From: Oscillospiraceae bacterium
GTDB taxonomy: Bacteria > Bacillota > Clostridia > Oscillospirales > Oscillospiraceae
Assembly (NCBI GenBank): GCA_902795045.1
Contig: CADBJU010000002.1
Coordinates: 1 to 64,000, forward strand
DNA: 64,000 nt
Direction: 5' to 3'
The notes beneath the pieces are model-generated. The model ran no database searches. It was not told the origin of the DNA and saw only the letters and a program-made list of their open reading frames with translations. Numbering within the stretch: position 1 is the stretch's first letter; every line of letters starts with the position of its first letter. Positions 7,150 to 17,100 of this stretch are shown here, piece by piece. Both the position numbers and the translations under genes were made by a program.

Positions 7150-8736
7150 GTGATCAAGTGGATAATCTACAGCCTGGTATATCTGGGAAGCGCTTTGATG
7201 GTTTACAACATATACGGCTTTGTCAGCTTTGCCCGCCGCATGCAGAGCATGAAAAACTGGGGAAACAAGAGGCGCATCCTGTACATCCCCATCGTCCTGC
7301 TGATCTTCTTCCTTCTGGGCTATCTGTTCGTCGGCTTTTTCGGAAAGCCGGATCTGATCGTCGCGGGCATCCTGTTTTTCGGCAGCGTGTTCGTGTACGT
7401 CATGTACCGGCTCATCAACAGCATCACCAACCGCATTCTGGAAAATGAGCAGATGGAAGCAAAGCTCATGGCGGCCGAGGAGACAAGCCGAAGCAAGGCA
7501 GCCTTTCTTGCCAGCATGAGCCATGAGATGCTGACCCCCATGAACATGATCCTGGGTCTGGACACCCTGGCTCTCAAAAATCCCGATCTGCCCGCCGAGA
7601 CGCGGGACCAGCTGGTAAAGATCGGGGTCAGCGCAAGACATCTCGCCGAATTGCTCGAGAATATCCTGACCTTTCAGCAGGAAAAAAACGACGATGCTGT
7701 CACAAGGGAGGAGCGCTTCTCACTCAAGGAGGTCCTGGACCAGATATGCGCCCAGATCTCCTTTTTGTGCGCACAGAAGGGCCTGAACTTCCAGTTCTCC
7801 TTTTCCAAATGCGCAAACCGCGATTACGCCGGAGACAAAAGCGCGATCGAACGCGCACTCATGTGTATCCTGGATAACGCCGTGAAGTTTACGGACGCGC
7901 CGGGCACCGTGCACTTCTGCGTCATGTTCGAGCAGGAACAGGACGCCTACACCCGCCTGCGCTTTGTCATCTCCGACACAGGCATCGGCATCGACGAGGA
8001 GTTCCTGTCGAAAATCTTCCAGCCCCTGACTCAGGAAGACCAGAGCTTTACCAACCGTTTCGGCGGCAGCGGCATGGGGCTGAGTGCGGCAAACAGCATC
8101 GTCAGGCGTATGGGCGGCACGATCACAGTCGAAAGCCGGAAGGGGGAGGGCTCCACCTTTACGGTCAGACTGCCGCTTTTATCCGTTGGAGGCGATGTGA
8201 GTGCCAGCTGCGACGGATGTGTGCCCGACCAGAGCGAGATGTGCGCCAATTGCGCGGGCTGCCCGCACGTGAGGGAAACGCTGCCCGCCGAGCAGCAGGA
8301 GACATCCCAGGTCAGCCTTGCGGGCAAACGCATCCTGATCGTGGAGGATATGGATCTCAATGCCGAGATCGTAGCGGATCTTCTGGAGCTGGAGGACGCG
8401 GAGAGCGACCGCGCCGAAAACGGCCGGGAAGCCGTCGACAAGATCAAGGCTTCCGCGCCGTGGTATTATGACGCGATTCTCATGGATTTGCGCATGCCGA
8501 TCATGGACGGGCTCGAGTCTGCCCGGCAGATCAGGGCGCTGCAGCGCGAGGACGCAAAGCAAATCCCCATCCTGGCCCTGACGGCAAACGCCCTTCCGAG
8601 CGACATGGAGGCCACCAGGGACGCGGGCATGAACGCGCACCTTTCCAAGCCTGTGGATGCGGAGCTTCTGTACGATACCCTGAAACACTGGATTTCAATT
8701 GCGCAGAATCAGAAAGGAGGGCCCTGCAATGATTAA
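7150..8736 (+). CDS. Hybrid sensor histidine kinase with cysteine-rich linker
   Basis: Encodes 528 residues from a GTG start. AAAGGAGG lies six bases upstream; an ATG at 7042 lacks such a site and lies in the predicted leader. Three hydrophobic segments fill roughly the first 90 residues, with almost no extracytoplasmic sensor. The phospho-accepting H125 sits in SMSHEMLTPMN, where the usual IR of SHEIRTPMN is replaced by ML. ATPase motifs are LDNAVKFT, DTGIGID and GGSGMGLS. A linker with C354, C357, C365, C368 and C371 precedes a receiver domain whose phospho-acceptor is D446 (LMDLRMPIMDG). The gene overlaps the next by 8 bases. It probably feeds the adjacent regulator and HPt protein. Confidence 0.88.
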   Translation: MIKWIIYSLVYLGSALMVYNIYGFVSFARRMQSMKNWGNKRRILYIPIVLLIFFLLGYLFVGFFGKPDLIVAGILFFGSVFVYVMYRLINSITNRILENEQMEAKLMAAEETSRSKAAFLASMSHEMLTPMNMILGLDTLALKNPDLPAETRDQLVKIGVSARHLAELLENILTFQQEKNDDAVTREERFSLKEVLDQICAQISFLCAQKGLNFQFSFSKCANRDYAGDKSAIERALMCILDNAVKFTDAPGTVHFCVMFEQEQDAYTRLRFVISDTGIGIDEEFLSKIFQPLTQEDQSFTNRFGGSGMGLSAANSIVRRMGGTITVESRKGEGSTFTVRLPLLSVGGDVSASCDGCVPDQSEMCANCAGCPHVRETLPAEQQETSQVSLAGKRILIVEDMDLNAEIVADLLELEDAESDRAENGREAVDKIKASAPWYYDAILMDLRMPIMDGLESARQIRALQREDAKQIPILALTANALPSDMEATRDAGMNAHLSKPVDAELLYDTLKHWISIAQNQKGGPCND

Positions 8737-10423
8737 ATCGACACAGATGCAGCGGCCAAAGCTTGTATTGGTGGTTGACGATCAGGAAATCAACCGTGAC
8801 TCTCTGGGGATCATCCTGGAGGATGACTATGAGATTCTATACGCCGAAAACGGCAAAGAGGCTGTCGAACAGATGCGCGGGCACGCAAACGAGCTGTCGC
8901 TGGTGCTGCTGGATCTGATGATGCCGGTGATGAACGGCTTTGAAGTGATGGAGATCGTCCGGGAGGACGAGCAGTTAAAGCACATCCCCATCATCGTGCT
9001 CACCGCCGAGAAGAGCGCCGAGCTCCGGGCCCTGCAGATGGGCGCGGCGGATTTCATCACCAAGCCCTTTGACATGTCCGAGGTCATCCTCGCCCGCGTG
9101 GGCAGGATCATCGAGCTGAGCGAAGGCCGCCAGCTCATCTCCGCCGCCGAGCATGACAGGCTCACCATGCTCTACAGCCGCAACTTCTTCTTTGAATACG
9201 CAAACCGCCTCTATCATTACCACCCGGAGCTGCACCTGGACGCCATCGTCATGAACATTGAGCAGTTCCATACCATAAACGCCCTCAACGGCCGCGACTT
9301 CGGCGACGATGTCCTGCGGCTCATCGGCAACGAGATCCGCGCCTTCCTCGGCGAGACACAGGGCATCGCCAGCCGTATCGAGGCGGACCGCTTTGATATC
9401 TACTGCCTGCATCAGCCGGATTACCGGGCGCTGCTCAACCGCTTCCAGGAGAAGGTCAGCAGCCTGTCGCGCAGCACCAGCATCCATCTTCGCATGGGCG
9501 TAAAGCCCTGGCGCGAAGGCGTGGAGCCCATCCTGCTGTTTGACCGGGCGCGCACCGCCTGCAATATGGTCCGCGGCGACTATCAGAACCCGCTGATGAT
9601 CTACGATGAAGACATGCGCATGCGGGAACTGCTCAACAGCCGCCTGCTCAATGACCTGCGTCCCGCGGTGGAGGAGCGGCAGTTCCAGGTCTACTACCAG
9701 CCCAAATACAATATCCAGGTCGATCCGCCCCGCCTTTCGAGCGCTGAGGCGTTGATCCGCTGGAAGCACCCCGATCTCGGAATGATCTCTCCCGGCAGCT
9801 TTGTCCCGCTCTTTGAGGGCAACGGCCTCATCGGCGTGGTGGACAACTTCGTCTGGCAGGAGGCGGCAAAGCAGATCGCCCGCTGGAAGGAGAAATACAG
9901 CTTTACACTGCCGGTGTCCGTAAACCTCTCCCGCTCCGACGTGTTCGACCCCACGCTGCCGGACAGGCTCGACCGCCTGATCCTGGACAACGGCCTGAGC
10001 TATAAGGACCTCAAGCTGGAGGTCACGGAATCCGCCTATACCGACAATGCAAAGCAGGTGCTGGACGTGATCAAGAGCCTCAGAAACAAGGGCTTTGAGA
10101 TCGAGATGGACGACTTCGGCTCCGGCTACTCGTCCCTGAACATGCTGTCGGACATGCCCATCGACGTTTTGAAGATGGACATGAAGTTCATCCGCAACAT
10201 CGAGGAGAGTGAGACCGACCGCCGCCTTGTTTCCCTGATCCTGGACATCGCCCGCTACCTCAAGGTTTCGGTGGTGGCCGAGGGTGTGGAGACCGAGAAG
10301 CAGCTGGAGATCCTGCGCAACGGAAAATGCGACCTGGTGCAGGGCTACTACTTCTCCCGTCCGCTGCCGAGTGAGGATTTTGAAAAGCTGATCGAAAAAG
10401 AGATCGCCATAGAAAGGAACTGA
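8729..10423 (+). CDS. Response regulator with REC, degenerate GGDEF and EAL domains
   Basis: A 564-residue cytoplasmic regulator. The receiver has phospho-acceptor D62 (LLDLMMPVMNG). A GGDEF-like domain follows, but its signature is replaced by IEADRF, so it should not make c-di-GMP. The EAL domain (E340 in SAEALIRW) keeps the catalytic set VNLSR, EVTESAY, EMDDFGSGYSS, LKMDMKF, VVAEGVET and GYYFSRP, and so is probably an active c-di-GMP phosphodiesterase. GAAAGGAGG precedes the ATG at 8729, which lies inside the kinase gene. Translational coupling makes it the likely phosphorelay target of that kinase. Confidence 0.9.
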   Translation: MIKSTQMQRPKLVLVVDDQEINRDSLGIILEDDYEILYAENGKEAVEQMRGHANELSLVLLDLMMPVMNGFEVMEIVREDEQLKHIPIIVLTAEKSAELRALQMGAADFITKPFDMSEVILARVGRIIELSEGRQLISAAEHDRLTMLYSRNFFFEYANRLYHYHPELHLDAIVMNIEQFHTINALNGRDFGDDVLRLIGNEIRAFLGETQGIASRIEADRFDIYCLHQPDYRALLNRFQEKVSSLSRSTSIHLRMGVKPWREGVEPILLFDRARTACNMVRGDYQNPLMIYDEDMRMRELLNSRLLNDLRPAVEERQFQVYYQPKYNIQVDPPRLSSAEALIRWKHPDLGMISPGSFVPLFEGNGLIGVVDNFVWQEAAKQIARWKEKYSFTLPVSVNLSRSDVFDPTLPDRLDRLILDNGLSYKDLKLEVTESAYTDNAKQVLDVIKSLRNKGFEIEMDDFGSGYSSLNMLSDMPIDVLKMDMKFIRNIEESETDRRLVSLILDIARYLKVSVVAEGVETEKQLEILRNGKCDLVQGYYFSRPLPSEDFEKLIEKEIAIERN

Positions 10424-10428
10424 ATCAA

Positions 10429-10797
10429 ATGACACTGCCCGAACTCTATCAGACCATCGGCGGCGACTATGACCAGGCGCTGCGCGTGCTGCACATTGAA
10501 AAGCTGATCGACAAGCATATCCGCAAATTCCCGAAAAACGGCGTGGTGGATACGCTGCTTGACGCCGGGAAGACCATGGACCCCACCGGCCTTTTCGAGA
10601 CGGCCCACGCGGTCAAGGGCGTGTGCGCCAATCTCGGCCTGACCGCGCTGTCGGACGCGGCGGCGGAGATCACCGAGGAATTCCGCCCCGGCAACGCCCG
10701 TAAGCTGTCCGACGCGGAGATCGGCGAAAAGCTTCATAATATCGAGGATATGTATAACAGGATCAAAGAGGGCATCCGACAGTACGAAGAGGGCTGA
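10429..10797 (+). CDS. HPt-domain phosphotransfer protein
   Basis: A 122-residue, all-helical single-domain protein. The phosphotransfer histidine is H60 in the motif AHAVKGVCANLGL, the H-x-x-K-G core of HPt domains. It starts six bases after the REC-EAL gene and ends 26 bases before the permease-kinase gene. Free HPt proteins shuttle phosphate between hybrid kinases and receivers, so it could connect both hybrid kinases of this cluster with the three receiver-containing outputs. The specific partners are inferred from position. Confidence 0.88.
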   Translation: MTLPELYQTIGGDYDQALRVLHIEKLIDKHIRKFPKNGVVDTLLDAGKTMDPTGLFETAHAVKGVCANLGLTALSDAAAEITEEFRPGNARKLSDAEIGEKLHNIEDMYNRIKEGIRQYEEG

Positions 10798-10823
10798 TAC
10801 ACGCAGAAGGAGCCATTGAATCA

Positions 10824-13800
10824 ATGAGCACTGAAGAAAGAAACCATGAGGACCGCCGGGTATGCACGTACCTGACGCCGCTCGGCGCGTGGGCGCTGGC
10901 CTTCGGGTGTGCCGTGGGCTGGGGCGCTTTTGTCATGCCCGGCAACACCTTTCTGCCGATCGCGGGCCCGGTAGGCACCGCGCTCGGTCTTGGCCTCGGC
11001 GCGGCGGTCATGCTGCTGCTGGCGGCAAACTACCACTATCTCATGAACCGTTTCCCCGGCTGCGGCGGCGCCTATACCTTCACCAAGCGCAGCTTCGGCT
11101 ACGATCACGGCTTTGTGAGCGCCTGGTTTCTGATCATCACCTATGTGGCCATCATCTGGGCCAACGCAACCGCCCTGCCGCTGATCGTCCGCACCCTGAT
11201 GGGATCGGCCTTCCAGTTCGGCTTTCACTATGTGATCGCGGGCTACCATGTGTACATGGGGGAGATCCTGCTGGCGGCGGGGGCGCTGCTGATCGCGGCC
11301 CTTTTGTGCCTGCAAAAAAAGCTCAGTGAAAAAACGCAGATCATCATGGCGATCCTGCTCTTCGGCGGCGTTGTCGTGTGCTTTGCCGCGGCGCGCGCCA
11401 GTGTTCAGGGCGCAGCGTTTGAGCCTGCTTTTGCGCCGTCACACAGCAAATTCGGCGGCGTGTTCACGATCTTTGCCCTGACACCCTGGGCCTTCGTGGG
11501 CTTTGAATCCATCTCCCACTCCTCTGAGGAGGTCAAATTCCCGCTCAAGCGCTCCTTCGTGATCCTGAGCGCCGCGGTCGTGACGGCGGGGCTTGCGTAT
11601 ATCCTGCTGTCGCTGCTGGCGGTGACGGCCCTGCCCGAGGGCTGCGCAAGCTGGCTTGACTATGTCAACACCCTGGGGGAGCGCTCGGGTCTTGCCTCCC
11701 AGCCTACCTTCTATGCCGCCCATCGGGCACTTGGAAACGGCGGCACGCTGATCCTCGGCACAGCCGCGCTTTGCGGCATCTTTACGGGGCTCATCGGTAA
11801 TTACATCGCGCTGAGCAGGCTGCTCAAATCCATCTCGGATGACGGGATGCTGCCCGGCTGGGTCGGCGAGTGCGATGAAAACTGCGTGCCGCGCCGTGCG
11901 ATCCTCTCGATCCTTGCGGTGTCCGTGGTGCTGCCCTTTTTCGGCAGGACCGCCATCAGCTGGATCGTGGACGTGACCACCGTCGGCGCGACCATCGCCT
12001 ATGCCTACGCCTCGGCCGCCGCCTGGAAAAACGCGCGTGAGGAAAAGAATCGGCTTTTCACCGCAACGGGGATTGCGGGCTTTATCGTTTCGCTCCTGTT
12101 CGCGGCGGAGTTTTTGATCCCGAACCTCACGGATGTGAAGACCCTCTCGGTGGAGTCCTACTTCATCCTGGCCGCCTGGGGCATCCTGGGACTCGTTTTC
12201 TTCCGCTGGGTTTTCCGCCGGGACAAGGAGCGGCGCTTCGGACGCTCGGTCATCGTGTGGGTGGTGCTGCTGGCGCTCATCATCTACGCCTCCAGCGTCT
12301 GGACCACCGAGGCCACCGATGCCGCCATTGACCAGTCTGTCGCGCCCATCCAGAACTACTACACCGAAAAGTTCACGGAGGCCGGCATGTCCGCCGCGGA
12401 TGATCCGGGCGCGGAGTATATGCGTGATGTGCTCGAGCAGGCCAAGGCCGCCCATGCTGTGAGCGACACGGTACATATGGTGCTCATCATCTTTGCGCTG
12501 ATCATCCTGTTTGACATCTATTACCAGATCCAGAAGCGGGAAAAGCAGATCGAAGTGGAAAAGGTCCTGGCCGAGGAGGCAAGCCGCGCCAAGACCAGCT
12601 TTCTTTCCAACATGAGCCATGAGATCCGCACCCCCATGAACGCCATCATCGGCCTGGACAATATCGCGCTGCGAAACCCCAACCTCCAGCCCCAGACCAG
12701 AGAGCAGCTCGAGAAGATCGGGGCCAGCGCCAAGCATCTGCTGGGACTCATCAACGACATCCTCGACATGAGCCGCATCGAGTCGGGCCGCATGGTGCTC
12801 AAAAACGAGGAATTTTCCTTCCGCGAATTTCTGGATCAGATCAACATCATCATCAACGGCCAGTGCCAGGACAAGGGCCTGCACTATGAGTGCCAGATCG
12901 TGGGCCGGGTAGGGGACTACTACTTCGGCGACGATATGAAGCTCAAGCAGGTGCTCATCAACATCCTCGGAAACTCCGTCAAGTTTACCGACGCCCCCGG
13001 CGACGTGACCCTGACTGTGGAACAGCTTGCCCGCGAGGCAGATGCCTGCACCATGCGCTTTGTCATGCGCGACACCGGCATCGGCATGGACAAAGCCTTC
13101 ATCCCCAAGCTCTTCGAGGCATTCTCTCAGGAGGACGCCACCTCCACCAACCGCTACGGCGGCAGCGGCCTCGGCATGGCCATCACCAAGAATTTCGTCG
13201 AGATGATGAACGGCGACATTCATGTCGACAGCGAAAAGGGCGTCGGCTCCGTGTTCACCGTGACCGTCACCCTTGGGGCTTCCGACCGACAGGCGCAGGC
13301 GGCTCAGGGGATCGACCTGCCGGAAAACCTGCGGGCTCTGGTGGTGGACGACGATGAGATCGCCTGCGAGCATGGGAGGATCGTACTTCAGTCCATCGGC
13401 ATCGAGGCCGACACCGCCGCAAGCGGCCGCGAGGGACTTGCCGCTCTGCGCGGCGCCCATGACAGGGGCCGCGGCTATGATCTGCTGCTGACCGACTACA
13501 AGATGCCCGGCATGAACGGCCTGGAGCTGACGCGGGAGCTTCGCTCCTTTGATGAGGGCAAGACCGCCGTTATCGTGCTCACGGGCTACAACTGGGACAT
13601 CATCGACGAGGACGCCCGGAGGGACGGGGTGGACGGCATCATCGCAAAGCCCCTGTATGCCGACAGTCTCCTGCAGCAGATCCACAATGTGCTGCTGCAC
13701 CGCTCCGGCATCGAGCCTGCCGAGGCGGAAGAAGAACCCGCGCAGGAGAGCAGTCTTGCCGGACGCCGCATCCTCATCGTGGAGGACGTGGAGCAGAACG

Positions 13801-14147
13801 CAGAGATTTTGCAGGATCTGCTCGAGATCGAGGATGTACTTACCGAGCACGCCGAAAACGGCGCGGTCGCCCTCGAGATGTTCGGCAAGCATCCCGCCGG
13901 GTATTATGACGCGATCCTCATGGACATGCGCATGCCGGTCATGGACGGCATCACCGCAACCAGGGCCATCCGCGCGCTCGAGCGTCCGGACGCGGCTACG
14001 ATCCCGATTATCGCTATGACCGCCAATGTCTTCGACGATGATGTGGAGAGCACCCGGAAAGCGGGCATGAACGCCCATCTGGGCAAGCCCGTCGAGCCCG
14101 AGCGCCTTTACGACACGCTCGCCCGCATAATGCCCCCGCGCGTTTAA
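10824..14147 (+). CDS. APC-type permease fused to histidine kinase and two receivers
   Basis: A 1107-residue fusion. Residues 1 to about 490 are an amino-acid permease of the APC superfamily: the unwound-helix motif GCAVGWGAF near residue 30, many membrane segments, TPWAFVGFESISH near 223, and GRTAISWIVDVTTVGA near 376. A last membrane segment (VLIIFALIILFDIYYQ near 555) leads to a kinase core with H599 (SNMSHEIRTPMN), NILGNSVKFT, DTGIGMD and GGSGLGMAI. Two receivers follow, with D891 (LLTDYKMPGMNG) and D1034 (LMDMRMPVMDG). Transporter-coupled kinases are known for the SSS family (CbrA-like), but an APC head is unusual. Whether it transports, senses, or both cannot be read from sequence. Confidence 0.88.
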   Translation: MSTEERNHEDRRVCTYLTPLGAWALAFGCAVGWGAFVMPGNTFLPIAGPVGTALGLGLGAAVMLLLAANYHYLMNRFPGCGGAYTFTKRSFGYDHGFVSAWFLIITYVAIIWANATALPLIVRTLMGSAFQFGFHYVIAGYHVYMGEILLAAGALLIAALLCLQKKLSEKTQIIMAILLFGGVVVCFAAARASVQGAAFEPAFAPSHSKFGGVFTIFALTPWAFVGFESISHSSEEVKFPLKRSFVILSAAVVTAGLAYILLSLLAVTALPEGCASWLDYVNTLGERSGLASQPTFYAAHRALGNGGTLILGTAALCGIFTGLIGNYIALSRLLKSISDDGMLPGWVGECDENCVPRRAILSILAVSVVLPFFGRTAISWIVDVTTVGATIAYAYASAAAWKNAREEKNRLFTATGIAGFIVSLLFAAEFLIPNLTDVKTLSVESYFILAAWGILGLVFFRWVFRRDKERRFGRSVIVWVVLLALIIYASSVWTTEATDAAIDQSVAPIQNYYTEKFTEAGMSAADDPGAEYMRDVLEQAKAAHAVSDTVHMVLIIFALIILFDIYYQIQKREKQIEVEKVLAEEASRAKTSFLSNMSHEIRTPMNAIIGLDNIALRNPNLQPQTREQLEKIGASAKHLLGLINDILDMSRIESGRMVLKNEEFSFREFLDQINIIINGQCQDKGLHYECQIVGRVGDYYFGDDMKLKQVLINILGNSVKFTDAPGDVTLTVEQLAREADACTMRFVMRDTGIGMDKAFIPKLFEAFSQEDATSTNRYGGSGLGMAITKNFVEMMNGDIHVDSEKGVGSVFTVTVTLGASDRQAQAAQGIDLPENLRALVVDDDEIACEHGRIVLQSIGIEADTAASGREGLAALRGAHDRGRGYDLLLTDYKMPGMNGLELTRELRSFDEGKTAVIVLTGYNWDIIDEDARRDGVDGIIAKPLYADSLLQQIHNVLLHRSGIEPAEAEEEPAQESSLAGRRILIVEDVEQNAEILQDLLEIEDVLTEHAENGAVALEMFGKHPAGYYDAILMDMRMPVMDGITATRAIRALERPDAATIPIIAMTANVFDDDVESTRKAGMNAHLGKPVEPERLYDTLARIMPPRV

Positions 14148-14187
14148 ACACAGCCGCTGTGCAGAATGTTTTACGGAGTGATCCAAA

Positions 14188-17100
14188 ATGAAAGACCAAA
14201 AAACGCAGGCAGGACTTCAGCCCTATCTTTCTCCCGCTGCAGCCTGGGCGCTGGCGGTGGGCACCAGCGTGGGCTGGGGGTCCCTGGTCGTCACGGCCAA
14301 CACCTACCTCGCGCAGGCGGGACCCGCCGGCAGCATCCTCGGCCTGCTTGTCGGCATGGCGCTGATGCTCATTATCAGCCGCAACTTCTTCTACATGGCA
14401 AGCCGCTATCCTCTTGCCGGGGGCATTTACGCCTATACGCGGGAGGTCTTTGGCTATGACCGCGCTTTTCTGGTCTTCTGGTTTCTCAGTCTGACCTACA
14501 TCTCCATGTTCTGGGCAAACGCCACCAGCCTGCCCCTGTTTGCCCGATACTTTATCGGCGACGCTTTCAAGTTTGGCTACCTCTTTTCCGTGTTCGGCTA
14601 TGAGGTCTACCTGGGAGAGACGCTGCTGACCATGTTTGCCATCGTCGGCGTGATCGCCCTGTGCATTCACAGCAAGAGGATCGCCGCCCACGCCATGGTC
14701 GTGATGGTGCTGATCTTCTGCATCGGCATCACACTGTGTGCCGCCGCGGCGCTTCTGGGCCGCAAAGTGAGTCTCGCCCCGGCCTTTGTTCCCGAGAGGA
14801 GAGCAATGATGCAGACCCTGCGCATCGCCTTCATCTCTCCCTGGGCCTTCATCGGCTTTGAGAGCATCACCCACTCGGCGGAGGAATTCAAGTTCAAGAA
14901 AGACAAGCTCTACGGGATTCTTGTTTCCTCCGTGCTCACGGCGACGGCACTGTACATCTTCGTCATCCTGCTGAGTGTGACGGCCTATCCCGCCGGCAAC
15001 GAGAGCTGGCTTGCCTATATCCGCAATCTCGACAGCTATTCCGGTCTGGAGGGCCTTCCCGCCTTCTACGCCGCCCACCATTACCTGGGCGACTTCGGCG
15101 TGGCGGTGCTGATGGCCTCCCTTCTGATGCTCATTCTGACAAGCCTGATCGGCAACCTTCGCTCTCTCAGCCGCCTGTTCTATGCCGCGGCGTGCGATGA
15201 TATCCTCCCGGCCAGGTTCGCCGAACTCAATGAAAGCCACATCCCCGCCAACGCCATGCGCCTGGTAGGCTTGTTGAGTATCCCCATCCTCTTTGTCGGC
15301 AGGACCGCCATCGGCTGGATCGTCGACGTGACCACTCTCGGCGCAACACTCATCTACGGCTTCGTGTCGGCGGCGGCGCTGAAGACCGCACAGAAGGAAA
15401 AGCGCAGACACGAGACGGTGACGGGCTTCATCGGTTTTGCGACGATGATCGTGTTCGGCGCATGCCTGCTCTTCCCGGCCCTGTTCGGGGATGATATGCT
15501 CGCTACCGAGACCTATATCCTCTTCATGGTGTGGACCGTGATCGGCCTTCTGTTCTTCCGCTCCATCATCAAGAAGGATCACGCGCGGCGCTTCGGCAAG
15601 GCGATCATCGTGTGGATCGTGCTGCTGGCTCTGGTGGTGTTTATGGCGATGATCTGGTCTTATCGCGCCGAACAGAAGTCCACAGAAACCGCCATCTTCG
15701 CCATCCGGGATTATTTCAGCGATACCACGAGGACCGACACCGAGGGGGACGCCGCTTTCATCCAGGAGCAGCTTGAACAGATCCAGCGCACCGACAGGCT
15801 CAATACCCTGCTGGTGAGCGGCCTGTTTGTCATGGCCCTCGGCGCGATGCTTGTAAACCACGTCTCCATGAAGCGCTGGGAGACCAAGGCCGTCAAGGAG
15901 CGCGACGCCGCCCGCCAGACTGCCTTTACCGATCCCATGACCGGCGCCAAGAGCAAGCACGCCTATCTGACACATGAGAAGGCCATCAACACCGCAATTG
16001 ATAACGGCACAAGCCCCAATTTTGCCGTGGTCGTCTGCGATGTCAACGGCTTGAAAAAAATCAACGACACCCTCGGCCACAAGGCGGGGGATGAGTACAT
16101 CCGCAAAGCCTTCGGCATGATCTGCGACATCTTCCAGCACAGCCCGGTTTACCGCGTGGGCGGCGACGAGTTTGTCGTTATCCTGACCGGGCGGGACTAC
16201 GTCATCCGAAACGAGCTGCTCCTTGCGCTGCATGACCGCTCGGTTGAGCATATCGGCACCGGCGGCGTGGTGGTCTCGGGCGGCCTTTCGGAATATGTTT
16301 CCGGCGAGGACGAGAACTATCACAGCGTCTTCCAGCGTGCCGACGAGCTCATGTATGAGGAAAAGAAGCTGCTCAAGGGTCTCGGCGCGGTGACGCGCGA
16401 CGATGCCGAGGACGCGGCGAATTCCCGGCTCCCCGGCTCGGACGAGGAGCTTCTGCGCCTCAAGCGTCATGTCCTCATCGTGGAGGATGAGTCCGTCAAC
16501 CTCATCATGCTCGGCAATATCCTCCAGACCCGCTATGAAGTCCTGTACGCCTCCGACGGCGTGGAGGCTCTCGGACAGCTCAAGGCCCACAAGGACGAGA
16601 TCGCCCTTGTGATGCTCGACCTCCAGATGCCCCGCATGAGCGGCATGGAGGTACTGAAAATCATGCGCGAGGAGGCGGACTTCCGGGAGATCCCGGTCAT
16701 TGTGCTGACCGCCGATCAGAGCAGCGAGGTGGAGTGCCTCAAGGTCGGGGCCATGGACTTCATCCCCAAGCCCTACCCGAAGCCCGAGATCATCCTGGCC
16801 CGCGCCAACCGGTGCATCGAGCTTTCCGAAAAGCGCAACATCATCCAGTCCACCGAGCGCGACAGCCTCACCAAGCTCTTCAACCTCGATTACTTCCTGC
16901 GCTATGTGCGCATGTTCGACCGGCACTATACCGACATGCCCATGGACGCCATCGTCATCGACATCAACCGCTTCCACATGATCAACGAGCGCTACGGCAA
17001 GCAGTACGGCGACAGCGTCCTCGCGAAGATCGGCGAGAATATCCGCGTGATCGCCCGGGATGTGGGCGGATTCGGCTGTCGCCGCGGGGCGGACACCTTC

